A DNA stretch of 64,000 nt from Plutella xylostella (Eukaryota > Arthropoda > Insecta > Lepidoptera > Plutellidae). This document shows, in pieces, positions 37,046-48,560 of the stretch (positions within the stretch are counted from its first letter, which is position 1; each line of letters begins with the position of its first letter). Under the pieces are notes generated by a model that saw nothing but the letters and a program-made list of their open reading frames with translations, did no database searches and had not been told where the DNA came from. The stretch spans positions 7,068,001-7,132,000 of the forward strand of contig NC_063995.1 of the NCBI RefSeq assembly GCF_932276165.1, given 5' to 3'. Made by a program: the position numbers and the translations under genes.

Positions 37046-38045
37046 TTAATTTCGCACGCCGAAGTCCATGCATCAGTGGCGTACTCGTTTAGACGCTCAG
37101 TCGGCACTCAGCACAGCGAAACAAGCGGGCGTTGGATCGAATCCCAGCAAAACACAAAAAGGTAAGTTTTTCAATTTCTCACCCGCAGTCCACCACGACG
37201 ACGTCACGACGGTGAGTGAGAGGTCCGACACCGGGCAATATGGCCGACAGGTCTTACGGCAATTCACTCAAGAAGAAACGAGAGGGGCCGAACAAGTCAC
37301 AAATTATTAATTAAGTTGTAACAATTTAAAATTTAAAATATAATATCGAGACCAAACACACGTCCAACTCCTACAAAGTTCTCAGAACTAATATATATAT
37401 GTTTGTACAAGAAGTAATTTCCTCACTGTGTATGTAGTATTTATTTGTTTAAATTATGTGCGTGTAGCTCGATGTGCGATCAGACAGGTGCTCCATCATG
37501 ACTCGGGGAAGATTGCTTTAAATATGTAATGACTAGGGACTTGCTCCTTCTCTACGGATCTGCAGCTCATCACCCCACATCAATCTTACCTTTATCATGT
37601 ACAATGGCCTGCACCCCTCTCAGTAGCATAGTCAGTCTAAGAGGATGAGGTTTCTCTGCAGGCCACTGTACTAGCTGTCACCTCGCCGTGAAGGAAGTTC
37701 TCCGGCCGGCTGCCCTAAGCATTTTTTCCCTTCCCCATCTCTATCCCAAAATTTCTTCACACACACACACACTCACGCCTTTTACTAATGTACTCCCTTG
37801 CGGGGTAGGCAGAGGTGCATTGCTGCACCCACTTTTCGCCAGTGTTATGTTTAGTCCCAACGTAATAGGGGGCGAGCCTATTGCCAATTTCTTCCACGCA
37901 CAATAAAATAAACATACAACAATTACAATCTTGTGCAGTCAAAATATTTAATTATAATTTAATTTTTTTACGAATAATATAAAAATTCTAATAAATTACA
38001 AATGAAAGTCTTTCATGAAGTCCGCAGATCCGCGCACCGCGCACC
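37046..38045. other. Segment between the CGTAGC clusters, non-coding
   Basis: About 1 kb with no convincing gene. GTAGGCAGAGGTGCATTGCT at 37806-37825 recurs in reverse orientation at about 42331-42350, showing a dispersed repeat. A CA run lies at 37759-37773. TGGCGTACTCG at about 37077 and GGATCGAATCCC at about 37133 resemble the A and B boxes of a tRNA-type promoter, but the spacing and surroundings are not persuasive. Confidence 0.4.
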
Positions 38046-38106
38046 TCGTAGCGGCGTAGCGCAGTGGCGTAGCATTTTCGTAGCGATTTCGTAGCACGGG
38101 CGTAGG
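38046..38106. repeat. CGTAGC cluster, right
   Basis: Five CGTAGC hexamers and a CGTAGG within 61 bp. It is followed by TTCAATGAAA (38111), which echoes CTCAATGAAA at about 36951 near the left cluster. Confidence 0.6.
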
Positions 38107-38139
38107 CGGATTCAATGAAAATCATAGAGCTTTAACTTT

Positions 38140-38230
38140 AAAATACCTCAGTAAGCTTTTTCCCAATGGTGATTCCAGGATAAAGAGTAACTCATGTATT
38201 GTTCTAATTTAGAATATGCCTTTGGAGATA
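38140..38230 (+). repeat. Decayed copy of the LINE 3'-end repeat
   Basis: CTTTTTCCCAATGGTGATTC and the following AGGATAAAGAGTAACTCATG align with CCCGTGGGAATTCCGGGATA and AAAAGTAGCCTATG of the 19900-20124 repeat. This is an old, diverged fragment. Confidence 0.45.
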
Positions 38231-38720
38231 TGCTTCTAAAGTGTGACATAATAATATTTTGCTTCAATTTCTATAGAGGCTAAAAGTCTGAAATCGAAAT
38301 CTGTTTCATGTTCATGTCATACATGTTCTTTAAAGTAAGTATGTATTCACTTAATATTGTTAATAAACATTATTTATTAGCAACTTATGTAAATATTGAG
38401 TGAGCCGGGCGGCAGGTGGTTCGTCGGCTCAAATTCCTAATTGAATCGCGGAGATGTTATTTCAGCTGAAATTGAATTTTATATTTCATTTTCAGATTCA
38501 GGTTTTCATAAGCCCATTACGTAATCCCTAAACGAATTCACGCGCAAGTAACAGCCTTCGTACGCCGTACCTCATTATGCGATGTAACCATAAAGGTAGG
38601 ATTTTATATCTTGGGAAGTAATATCAAAGTAGACTATAAACGTACAGTATATCTTTCTTGGTATAACAGCTTATATTCATATTCGGTGATTCATATTCAA
38701 CATTAACTTATACTATATTA
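38231..38720. other. Non-coding DNA
   Basis: Nothing recognised. Confidence 0.5.
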
Positions 38721-38786
38721 AGTTACTTTCATACGATTTTGACATAATCAAAAGTAACAATCTGTCAAAATCGTATGAAAGTAACT
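38721..38786. repeat. Perfect short hairpin (24-bp arms, 18-bp loop)
   Basis: AGTTACTTTCATACGATTTT plus GACA (38721-38744) is the exact reverse complement of 38763-38786. It is probably the core of a small palindromic mobile element; flanking repeats are not clear. Confidence 0.8.
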
Positions 38787-40037
38787 ACCAGTTATAGATA
38801 GATAGAGTTATAGAAACTGGCAGTAAACCAACATGGGTGCTGATCCGGGGCCCCTTCAGATTAAAGAACAGTACAAAAAATTACTTGTGAATATGTTTGT
38901 CTGAATATGAATGCATTTTGTTGACCGATCAATCGGTTTTTCTTTAAAGTTGTGATCAAATATTTTCACAGTGCCTGAAGTTTTTGTTGACCGATGAGAT
39001 AATTTATAATTTTTCGTAAAGATAGACATCAGCACTGTAAAACATACAATATACAATCCTTTATTATTTCTACACACGACACAAGTGATCGATCCGATGC
39101 TAATACGAGATTACGGGCACGCGCCGCGCCGGCCTATCATTTACCTATTACTGTTAATACCGGCCGGTTGTACACAGTGACTGTCGCTGTCCGGACATAA
39201 TTACACACTACCCGGGTTATAATGACAGGAATATGTCCACTCGTATTAGATAGATGACTAATCACTTATTAAAACAGCCATAGAATATTCGAATGTTCGA
39301 GTGTTCGAATATTATCATCAATTTTATGGTCAATAAAAACGTCTAGCGGGAAAAGGTATTTTCGAGGGTTTCCATTACATTATGCCCTGTGCTTCTCTCA
39401 CCCAGTCAGCCATAATGACTGAAGGAAACGATTCTGGGTCATGGTCTCTCTCTGAAACGGTGAAGGTTCATAGGATAATAACTGCTAGTTTTCAAATAAT
39501 TTCTACAAATGCTGTATTGGTTCACGTTTTTACCACTCAAAATAAGATATTTTAATAATGAGTATTTTATGTAGAACTGAAACTATTCTGTTTAATTAAA
39601 AACAATACATTATGTTGAATAGTTTGCATACAAACTACTTACTCGTACTAGTCGAGTTCCGATTAATGCGCTTTGCACGTGAGTGCGTGTGTTTACAGGA
39701 AGTAATTTCGCTGTGAATTTGAATTTCTGTAGTTTTTGCACGCATGGCTAGAATATATCGGATCAGGTTACGTTACGTACCTATGCTTAAAAGTTATTAT
39801 AACTACATTAATTTATCATAACATGTACTTACATAAGTGTACCTACTCTTTCATAATAATGTTTATTTTCATTCGACATGATATGAATGATCCCTAGTTT
39901 GTCGATTGAAACCTAAACCTAAATGCAACACTCCCGCGGGCCCCTATTCTACACAACTAGCGGTATTGTTTTAATTTTTGCTTTCAATGTGTGGTTTTAA
40001 AGAATAGCGGCTCCGGTTGCAGGTTACGAGACAATAG
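38787..40037. other. Non-coding DNA, no gene recognised
   Basis: No exon or known repeat. A short local echo, GAATATTCGA / TCGAATATT, lies at 39286-39315. Confidence 0.45.
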
Positions 40038-40166
40038 GGGTTACTCTACCATGTCACACAGAAGGAAAGCTGTCATGCAATCGGTATGTTTAATGCAAAG
40101 AGTTAGCTTAGAGTAGCCGCAGGCGCAGCACTCTGAAACTTAGTTTTTCGTATGCTAGACTGACCC
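40038..40166 (+). mobile_element. MITE-A copy (129 bp, diverged)
   Basis: Starts GGGTTACTCTA and ends CTGACCC. Matching internal pieces are AAAGCTGTCATGCAATCGG, GCAGCACTCTGAAACTTAGT and TTTTCGTA. It is more diverged than the 22620 copy. Confidence 0.75.
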
Positions 40167-40990
40167 TCAGGGCGCGCGGGCGCGTGCAGCGAGTGCCGTC
40201 AGTGTGACAGGAGTTCATGTAAATTGACACGCATGCCTGTGCGCTTTATCGTACAAATAAGTAAGTAATTTTAATAAAATATATATATACACAAAAACCA
40301 TTTCGTGGCCATATAACCAATACTTACATTTACCTAAGTACCTATATTTTGTATTGTTATTATAATAGTTTTATTACCGTATTAGATAAGTTTGAGGTAA
40401 ACTTTGCCCATAATACCTATGTAGGTTACATACATATAATTATATGCAGGTACTCACAAAATATGCAATTTTCCGTCCAGATGTTGCTGGAGCATGACTG
40501 AATCCAAACAAATGACTTATTACAAGCCTATTTCTGTATAAATGTTACCTAAAGCCAGACTCTATTGTGAGTTGGGCAGGACTGGATCTTATTGCTTTCG
40601 TATTTGCATACCGAAATACAATTTAAAGACACATTTGGAATGCAGTAAAATAACTCTTACGTCTGTGCATTAAGGTTGTAAACTGTAAAGCTAGGTATGC
40701 ACAGCCCCGACAGAATTGCCCAGACATAGATGCACTGCAGAATGCGGTCTTTATGAACCGACAGCAAAATAAATTGTTTGGCAACTGTATTTATACATCT
40801 TTAAAAAGAAAGCACAACAAATCCACCTGCCAAGCGTGGAAATTACGAATAAACCAGCCACCCACGCTTGGACTTGGAGCGATTATTACGAGTTTGCACT
40901 ACTGTATTTCTTAAAGGTAATTTATACTTTATTATTCAATATTTAATTATGCCTACGATGGTCATCGAAACATAGCAACTTACCTACCTA
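40167..40990. other. Non-coding DNA
   Basis: Nothing recognised; AT-rich with short stop-bounded frames. Confidence 0.5.
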
Positions 40991-41025
40991 GTAAGCGGAA
41001 CTTTTTCATTGCGCACTAGTGTATT
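40991..41025. mobile_element. MITE-B terminal fragment
   Basis: GTAAGCGGAACTTTTTCATT followed by GCGCACTAGTGTA matches the MITE-B right end (GTGAGTGGAACTTTTTGATT, GCCCATGAGTGCA). Only the terminus is present. Confidence 0.55.
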
Positions 41026-42283
41026 ATCCTATTTCGTTTGTAAACGGTACCTCGAAGGTACAGTGGTGCAATACGTGCCGGTAAAATTTGGCTGGAACGA
41101 ATTTTTGTGTCAGGCTGCTCCAGGCTCACCAGGATTTAAGCCCCTCCACTGCAGTAGGGCTTGCTTGATTAAAAAGGATTTACGAACTCGCTACCGGACT
41201 GTGTGCCTCTGTAAAGTGCTTCACACGGACTTTGTCAGGAAGTAACTTAAATAGACTGGATTTACTCGTATGGAAGTAAAAAAATACCATGAAACATAAT
41301 ATTTTGCTATATTCATATGTCTTTTATTCATATATTTATAATATACCAATCCAATGCAACCTATATTCAGCATTTTTAATACGAAAAAAATATATAAATT
41401 TTGGTGCGTTGAAATGTTTTGATATATCCTAATTCTAATCATCTCGATTACATAATCACAAGTGCAATATAATGATGACGTATCAATTTGGTTCGCGGGT
41501 GCACCCAGGGCGCAGCTATAGCGTGATCGACCCTCATTTCATTCACAAATGTAATTGTAATGCAGGTTTCGTGATAATATGAAACTGACTTTTTAAGGTA
41601 ACTTTAAACCATAGCGCTTTCCTAAATCATGCAAGAGTTGTATAATGTGGTGATAATGCATGTTTTATATACCATAATCATATCATTTAAATGAACAAAA
41701 GCATAATAGAATAAAACCTTAACGCACCTTCTGAATACCTGTATAAGAAATATATGTGTTATCTGCTTTGTTTTCTCTGTGGTTGCTGATAAGTTAACAA
41801 ATACCCTTCGAGCTGAACCATTGACCTTTTGAAATTGGGATTAAACAGAATCGTCTGGAGATTTAATTAAAGAATTAATCCGGCAAAATTACAGTTCACT
41901 GACCACCACCTGCCACTATGGCACGAGGACTGACTAATACTGTAACATGCTTTAAACTTTTGTGGTGACCCCAGACGGGAATCGAATACGCAAAAAAAGC
42001 TCGATAGCAAACTTTCTGCGTAAATTTGGCGATTACTCAGTGAGGCACACTGTATTATTAGAGCTATAAATGTATTGTTTTATTGTCTTTCAATCTATTT
42101 GGCTGCACAGTCATTTAAAAGTCGTAAATTCGTTTATGTGTGGCTCGTTGTGTCTTGAGACCCCAGATTTGGAAGTTTATGACCAAGTTTTGATTTGAAT
42201 AAAAAGTAAAAAAAACATTGGAAATTGAGACGTATGTTCTACTAACTATGTATTTAAGTAGTTTTCTTTTTAGTGAACATCGG
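41026..42283. other. Non-coding DNA
   Basis: Nothing supported. The short frames at 41009 and 41221 show no domain. Confidence 0.45.
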
Positions 42284-42350
42284 GCTAATCCCTTGGAGGG
42301 TAGGCGGCGGTACATTTTTGCTGAGATGCAGCAATGCACCTCTGCTTACC
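42284..42350 (-). repeat. Dispersed repeat sharing GTAGGCAGAGGTGCATTGCT
   Basis: The reverse complement reads AAGCAGAGGTGCATTGCTGC and then CCGCCTACCCTCCAAGGG. The first part matches the plus-strand copy at 37804-37830. The family is not identified. Confidence 0.5.
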
Positions 42351-44408
42351 CCTTTTTCTTAATGTATTCAATTTATACCCTCAGTATAGTAAGGTTTTTA
42401 ATATTAACCTGGGAACTTAGAGATGAGAGCTATGCGAAAGTTGACAATGAGTGCAATAACAATACAGTAAACAAAATCTATATAATATATAAACTGTATT
42501 ATATCCAACCTAGTTCGGATTTCTGTACATTTAATTTCGCCTCTGCAAGTTTGTTTTGACTACAAGATACTGCCGCGCCATATGTTTCAGCCTACACACT
42601 ACATTCGTATATACATATATTACGCTTGAGACTATAGAGACAGACTCCATGTTAGTTAATCAAGTTTTAATGTGACCTTGTTGTATCCTATGATTTAGTA
42701 GCTACTGGTTAATGTCGATTCCGTAAAAATTGCGTTATTTTTGTTTTTTTTTTCTCGTGAAAGACATAAAACTTTCAATTATTCATCAATAAATAATGTC
42801 TTCATAACTTTGTTTAGTAAACCTTGCTTAATCAAGCTTCATTCGATATCCAATTTCACTGTTAGATCACAGAAACCATACGGTGAGCAGTAGCAACATG
42901 ACCTAATCACCTTTACATATCAATCCACCAGTAGCTACAGCAGCGATCTTAATCTGATAGAAATAGAGGCTTCATTCGTAGAACATCTAGTGTTGACTGG
43001 GACAAGTGGATGTGAATGGGCTATACGATAATTGTAATAGGAAACCCGATCCGTTTGGGTAATCGTTTTAGTCGATAAACCACAGCTGATTGACAGGCGT
43101 GCTGGAGCCTCCTAGGGCTGCCACCAGCGTCTTACTTATTTTTTACCGTCTTATTAACTCACTGGCGTTACATTTTTCTAAGGTAGTTTTCGAAAAATCT
43201 CAATTTTAATAAAGATAACGTACTGTAACTGAAATTACTGAGTAAGTTATAAACCACAAGTAAGAAGTTTTTCTTCGATTTATCCTCTAAAATCTAATTA
43301 AGTAGGCAACCCTAGCATTCACGACAAAGTTGTTTATCGACTGCGCCGGGCACCCAACTAAGTGATATCCATAATAAGTGATTGACATCTCTATCTAAGG
43401 CCGATGGTCATAAAGTATTTATTACTCTTATTACACCGGTAATTTATAGACGTTGCGTAACCGGTAACATGAGGCTTCTGTGTGGAAAATTTAACAGCTT
43501 ACTTGCCTCATTGAACTTTTGTTGTGGTTAATACTTGGATATTAGCTTACATATAACAAAGATGCTTCTGCGAAGTTATTAGCGCTGAAAATCTTTCCAT
43601 TTTGATGTAATTTCTAACTGAACATTCCATAGATTCTATTCTGAGAAAAAACCTTACTTCAATCAAACACTTATTACAAGTGTCTAATTAGGTTACACTG
43701 ATAAACGCGACGCAATAACAATGATTAACAGTTATATTAAGATTACCAGGAACTATAACACTTGAGGTAAATTAAAGAGGGTACCTACATTCACGATGGT
43801 ATAGTATGTAATCGCAGCTTAGCATAATTATCATTACGAACGATAACTGGATAAGTACCACTTATCTACTGAATGTTATGAAGGTGACCGTCACGTATGT
43901 CACCTTCTGCATTATTCGTAGAGTTGGACTAACAGATACAACAAGAGTACCTCGAGCCAGAGGCAGGAGACAGTTGTCTATACATCACCTCATCATTACA
44001 AGCAATAATAGGTAGCAGTAGTCGGTCACAGAGCTCTTCATTCTGAACAACTTTTGTTTTAATGAACATGGGTAATCACTGATGTGCTACTTAAGACTCA
44101 CCCTGTATTTTTAACTAAACTACCATGAAATAAATACTGTAGACATGAAACTTTGTACCCAGTAGTCTGGTAGTCATGTAGGGACGTAGACACAATAATC
44201 GCGTGAGTGCGCGGCGCGTATCCTCCCTCGCACTGGCTCCGCGGCGTCTGACGGCGACGGCTCTACTTGTGCTGACATTCACAACTTATTTTTTATGATT
44301 TTGTTGTACTTACTTTGTTTACAGGTCCTATACGACTAAAATGTAATTGAAACCAAGTTGATTATGCCATAATATATTCTTTGCAGATATAGTAATAAAT
44401 TGAGCTAC
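42351..44408. other. Non-coding DNA, no gene recognised
   Basis: About 2 kb with no supported exon. TCATTCTGAACAACTTTTGT at 44038-44057 repeats the string at 23418. The rest appears single-copy within this window. Confidence 0.45.
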
Positions 44409-44696
44409 ACTTATAATATTATTCGATGACGACCGAATGGCGTAGTGGTTAGTGACCCTGACTACTGAGCCGAAGGTCCCGGGTTCGATTCCCGGCTGGG
44501 GCAGATATTTGTTTAAACACTGATATTTGTTCTCGGGTCTTGGGTGTTGATATTTATATTTATTATCTATCTATCTATGTATTTGTGTAGATATATCAGC
44601 TGTCCGACACCCATAACACAGGTTCTGCCTAGCTTGGGGTCGGATGGCCGTGTGTGAGATGTCCCCACATATTTTAAAAAAACTTATAATATTATT
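44409..44696 (+). mobile_element. tRNA-derived SINE with perfect 15-bp target-site duplication
   Basis: The element occupies 44424-44681. Its head has RNA polymerase III control boxes: TGGCGTAGTGG (box A, about 44438) and GGTTCGATTCC (box B, about 44483). The body has TTGTTCTCGGGTCTTGGGTG and CAGCTGTCCGACACCCATAA, and it ends in ATTTTAAAAAAA. ACTTATAATATTATT lies on both sides (44409-44423 and 44682-44696), a perfect duplication that shows LINE-driven insertion and suggests a fairly young age. It is not a working tRNA gene, because the two acceptor-stem halves do not pair. A related copy sits in a glypican intron at 54631-54845. Confidence 0.95.
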
Positions 44697-44785
44697 ACCT
44701 ACAAGCTTTTCCCGCGGCTGACATAAATACATATTAACAATATTATTCAAAAGCTCTACTTAGGCCTAAGTCCTAAGCAGTGCAC

Positions 44786-45190
44786 TCATAAGGCTTTCGT
44801 AAAATTCTGTAAGTAAATTGACGCTAACAAATGTTCAAATTGCGTGAACTGTTGAACTGCAACACGTTTTTCAGCGTGTGAAAAGTTTAACACTCGACAC
44901 TTGAAGCTTTCAGGCACCTTCAATAGTTGAGTGCAAGTTGTAGCCATCGCTGCCAGTTGCCAGACACTCGCATCAGGCTTCGGTCTGTGTATAAACTGTC
45001 TATGTGTAACTTCTGCTAACGTTTTACACTTCTTCTCAGCTTGTAGCTTGTGTACACTAAGAGCAGCTCTTGGTAAGCCTATCATCGCTGTTGGGTAATA
45101 GGATAAATTAGGCTTAGGATACTGCTCAAGCACATCCACATTAACACCACTGCTACACACATCACACACAACACGTCCCCGGATTTATAA
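44786..45190 (-). CDS. Unrecognised open frame, possible exon or decayed element
   Basis: An uninterrupted frame of about 134 codons, the longest outside mobile elements and the CpG-rich region. It opens after a stop at about 45190 with a Cys-containing stretch (VVCDVCSSGVNVDVLEQYPK). It continues with a basic, fairly normal amino-acid mix (IGLPRAALSVHKLQAEKKCK). There is no ATG near its beginning (the nominal first codon at 45169 is GTG), so if coding it would have to be an exon. I see no clear acceptor site before it. I recognise no domain. It lies about 90 bp from the SINE. It could equally be chance. Confidence 0.2.
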
Positions 45191-46013
45191 CAGATGTAGC
45201 TGGTCCCTTCATCATCAGGGATCGCTATTTTAAAAACTCCGCCTGTATACTTTTAGGCGCAGGCCACCGTACTTAAATAATAATTTAAAAATATGTTAGT
45301 ATTTCTCTTAGCTCTCGACTCTCAGTTGATAAAAGTTCAGCAGGGGTTCCTGCAAGCTGTTAACCGTCACTGCATTTGACTGCTCAATTTGCAGTAAGAG
45401 CAAATAATAATTTATCAGAGAACCAAATAACACTACGCCTACTAACCTAGTTCACTTTCTAGCGGGTTCAGGAGAGTATGTAAATAGCCTGAAGGTGTAC
45501 CTAACTAACCCGTGCTCTGAATTCGACTCGAATAAATTGGGAACTGTCGGGCACTGTGTAAGCCAGCCTTTGAATGAACTGAAATTGTAAACTAGCCTTT
45601 TATTCATACTTTGAAACTGTTTCAGTCCTAGGAAACGACATAAGCACATCATCAACAAACATTCATAACTGTTTGCTGCCGGCATAGAAATGAATGCGAT
45701 GTTATAATACCTATGTAATGATGTTGACAATAAGCTTTTATGTATAAATTTTTCTCTTCATCAAATCTTTTATCAGAAATTGAGTAAGTATTCTAACCTG
45801 CTAGGTGTATGTAAATGTAAAGCACGTATTATTAGTATACCTACACCGAATGCAAACATAATTTCGTTGAAATATATTAATTAGAAAGAAGAAAGACTAG
45901 AAATTTTATCTTTTAGTTCAGTTTTCATAATTTTATTTACAATTAGGTTAGGTTTCATTAGTTAAATGTTAATTTATATTATAACCTTGAATAAATTATT
46001 TTACTCATTTGTG

Positions 46014-46014
<1 letters not shown>
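45191..46014. other. Non-coding DNA
   Basis: Nothing recognised. The 92-residue minus-strand frame at 45452-45730 has no domain. Confidence 0.45.
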
Positions 46015-46067
<53 letters not shown>

Positions 46068-46079
46068 CACATATATATA
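46015..46079. repeat. (TA)n microsatellite
   Basis: A nearly pure run of alternating T and A about 65 bp long, with GTATATG and ACATATACAC interruptions at its two ends. Likely length-polymorphic. Confidence 0.95.
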
Positions 46080-47091
46080 GCTATGATTTAGACATGGAAG
46101 TAATGTGTTGATCTCGATCAAGTGTCGACCTTGGGGCGTCGCTAGTCCGGTGGTCGTCGGCCAGTCTGCGAGACTCGCCCAGGGGTATCGTAGCGATCCC
46201 ACTTCTTATTGAGCTATTTTGTTTAAATTGTTGTTCGAGGTGAGGACATACGTAGCCTATTCCCAGAGGGATGCTATACATACAGCATACATACCTACAT
46301 CCTTGATCAATTACGTATTTATTTAATGTAAACAAGTTCCCACTTATTTTATCAGCATATTTGATAAACTTTTTAGGTACTTAAATAGTAAATGTGGGAA
46401 CTTTTTATTTTAATCAATTATATCTGAACTGAAGACTTATAGTTAATCTGCGTTAACTGGCCTCTCCTCATTGCTCATGAAAGGCGCGAACACCGTCCAC
46501 CGAGCAGCGGAGCAGCCTTGAACCTGCCGCCGCGCTGCCAAATCGATTAGCAAAAAACGCAGCAATGTACCAGCCACATTCTTTACGTAACTGCTCCGAT
46601 ACGCACGCTGAACACGCGACTATTCTTGCCGATACTATGTCGAACCGTAAAATATGCATGGAATTCGTAAATGCTTAGAACATTCTTCTCATTAAAAAAA
46701 ACTAAATAATTTCATTTACACTACATGAAGTACATAAAGTACTAAAACATAAACGTATGTGTATGGAACAATTTGTTCAGATATGTAACGCCTATTGAAT
46801 AAAATCAAATCCCATAACATTCATATATCGCATTCGACACACAGTCGACGTTGAAAATGTATCGGCAGCGCTGCAGCGCTAGACAAACAGCTATTTGTAC
46901 AGTTTACAGCGGAACACAGCCCGACATATTCATGTTCACGGACGATTTATTTCAACCGCTCCCTTTGGACGCCGTCCAACGCCGACGCGACAACTAAAAA
47001 ATATAAAAAAACACATGCAGAAAACGATCGGTTACGTCTGAACTTTGAAATAGCTATGTACTTCTGACCACTAATAGCTTGATAAAGTTTG
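46080..47091. other. Non-coding DNA, no gene recognised
   Basis: No supported gene. Short minus-strand frames (46081-46335, 46468-46659) have no domain. Confidence 0.45.
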
Positions 47092-47303
47092 TACAGTGCC
47101 ACTAACTTCTCTGTTCCGACTAAGTTGATCCTTATCTCATTAAGTACTTATGAATTATGTAGTGTTATAAATGAGAATGAGATTGGTTTATTAATACCGC
47201 AGTGCGAATTACTAATATGGGCAAGCTTAAACTGTAAAGTCAAAGAATAAAGAAATATTAGACATTTACGGGAGCTCTCTCCAGATAAGTTTGTGCCACT
47301 GTA
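47092..47303. mobile_element. MITE-C-related element, decayed (~212 bp)
   Basis: Outer ends TACAGTGCCACTAACTTCTC and (reverse complement of the right end) TACAGTGGCACAAACTTATC resemble each other and the ends of the 25074-25224 element. The interior differs, so it is a relative or an older, longer family member. Confidence 0.6.
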
Positions 47304-48080
47304 ATTAATTACATACAGGACACAGGTTTAATCTATGTGTGTATGTGTACTATGTTTCGATTATTACTTTTATACTTATATAAATGCAACTCGCACGGAT
47401 ACCTCGTTTGGATAACATCCAGCAAGAAGTAAATTTAAATAAAATATTTTTGCGAGTAGAGGAATTACATTTACGAATGTAGGTAACATTCTGCTATGCA
47501 ATTTAAAAATGTATTTTCCGGCAGTAAAATAAAGTTTCTGCATTTACCCAGTATGCCGTAATTTTTCACACTGTCATAATTTCCACGAAAAAGTCAGGTC
47601 ACATAAAATATTGATGAATTTCGTTTGTGACGTAGTATCGTTAGATTTATGCTCGTCCCAATGCGTGTTTATAAATAAGTCTTTCATGAAACACTGTTAT
47701 GAAATAGGGCCGGCACGGGCCAAGTTAATCAGGTTTTTAAATCTACCCTCGTCACTTACTGTCATCTGTCACGAAGCCTTATTCAGCGACATCCCCAGCC
47801 TCCTCCTAAAATCCACTCGTTTTCAGTTTTTTTTTCTTATTACGTTTTTGCTACAGGCGCTTTAATTAAGCTGAGATCGTTACGGGTTTACAGTCTGAAT
47901 GTAATTGCTAGGTGGGTATTCCTTACAAGCAGTTGGATTAGGGATTTCTTTATGGGTAATCCGTTTTGTGTGGAGTGATGGAGCGGATTAGGCGGAGTCT
48001 GCGCCCGGCACCACATTTATCACCTACTTCGGTGTATTATACCGTAATTTATGCAGTACTACGTTTTATTCTTCTTACTA
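47304..48080. other. Non-coding DNA
   Basis: Nothing recognised. The 84-residue frame at 47611-47865 has no domain and no signal-peptide-plus-donor structure fitting the glypican exon downstream. Confidence 0.45.
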
Positions 48081-48166
48081 CATTCACGAGCAATGAAAAA
48101 GTTCCATTGAAATTTGAACGTCAATGGTAGGTGGATTTTTTTATTGCACGTGAGACGTGAGTGTAT
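48081..48166. mobile_element. MITE-B, internally deleted copy (~86 bp)
   Basis: The left end CATTCACGAGCAATGAAAAA with GTTCCATTG and the right end TTTTTTATTGCACGTGAG with GTGAGTGTA are present. Almost the whole interior found in the 16460 and 31534 copies is missing. Confidence 0.7.
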
Positions 48167-48416
48167 ATTCTAGCAAAATATATATTAATAATTATAATAT
48201 ATGTATGTATAATAACGTATGTCACCCTCGATTAGCACATAGGACATTATAAGGTTTTTAACGAAGTTTGTGGTGTGTATGTATGCCTCCTTATCTATGT
48301 ATTTGTGTCTATCTGGTTTCCTCTGCAGCCATTAACACTTCTTCTCATTTCCCACCATTCCCATGATTTATCTCATCGTATGCTTCCAACCAGCTAACCC
48401 ATCCACCTCGTTGCAG

Positions 48417-48560
48417 GTCCCACATGCGGCGGGCACTGCTGCGGGCGGGGCCGCGAGGGCGCGCTGCGGGCGGCGCTGCGGCGGCACGTGGGGACCCGGG
48501 CTGCAGCCTCCACTCGCCCCGTGGCCGACCTGCTGCTGGCCACCAGGCGGACTCTTCAAG
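48417..48560 (+). CDS. Glypican (dally/dally-like family), exon A: N-terminal Cys-rich start
   Basis: A 144-bp exon flanked by TTGCAG and GTAAG. It carries two bases of a split codon, 47 full codons and one trailing base. The translation opens PTCGGHCCGRGREGALRAAL and ends ADLLLATRRTLQ. The CGGHCC cluster followed by an amphipathic helix is the beginning of the folded glypican core just after the signal-peptide region. Glypicans are GPI-anchored heparan-sulfate proteoglycans that bind and spread Wnt, Hedgehog and BMP ligands at the cell surface. The upstream signal-peptide exon(s) were not located. A downstream intron of about 5.7 kb separates it from exon B; the phases match exactly. GC-rich third positions contrast with the AT-rich surroundings. 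Confidence 0.88.

Noticed and set aside
44424..44505. Functional tRNA gene
   Set aside because: A and B boxes are present but the acceptor-stem halves do not pair, and the sequence continues into a SINE body flanked by a target-site duplication.
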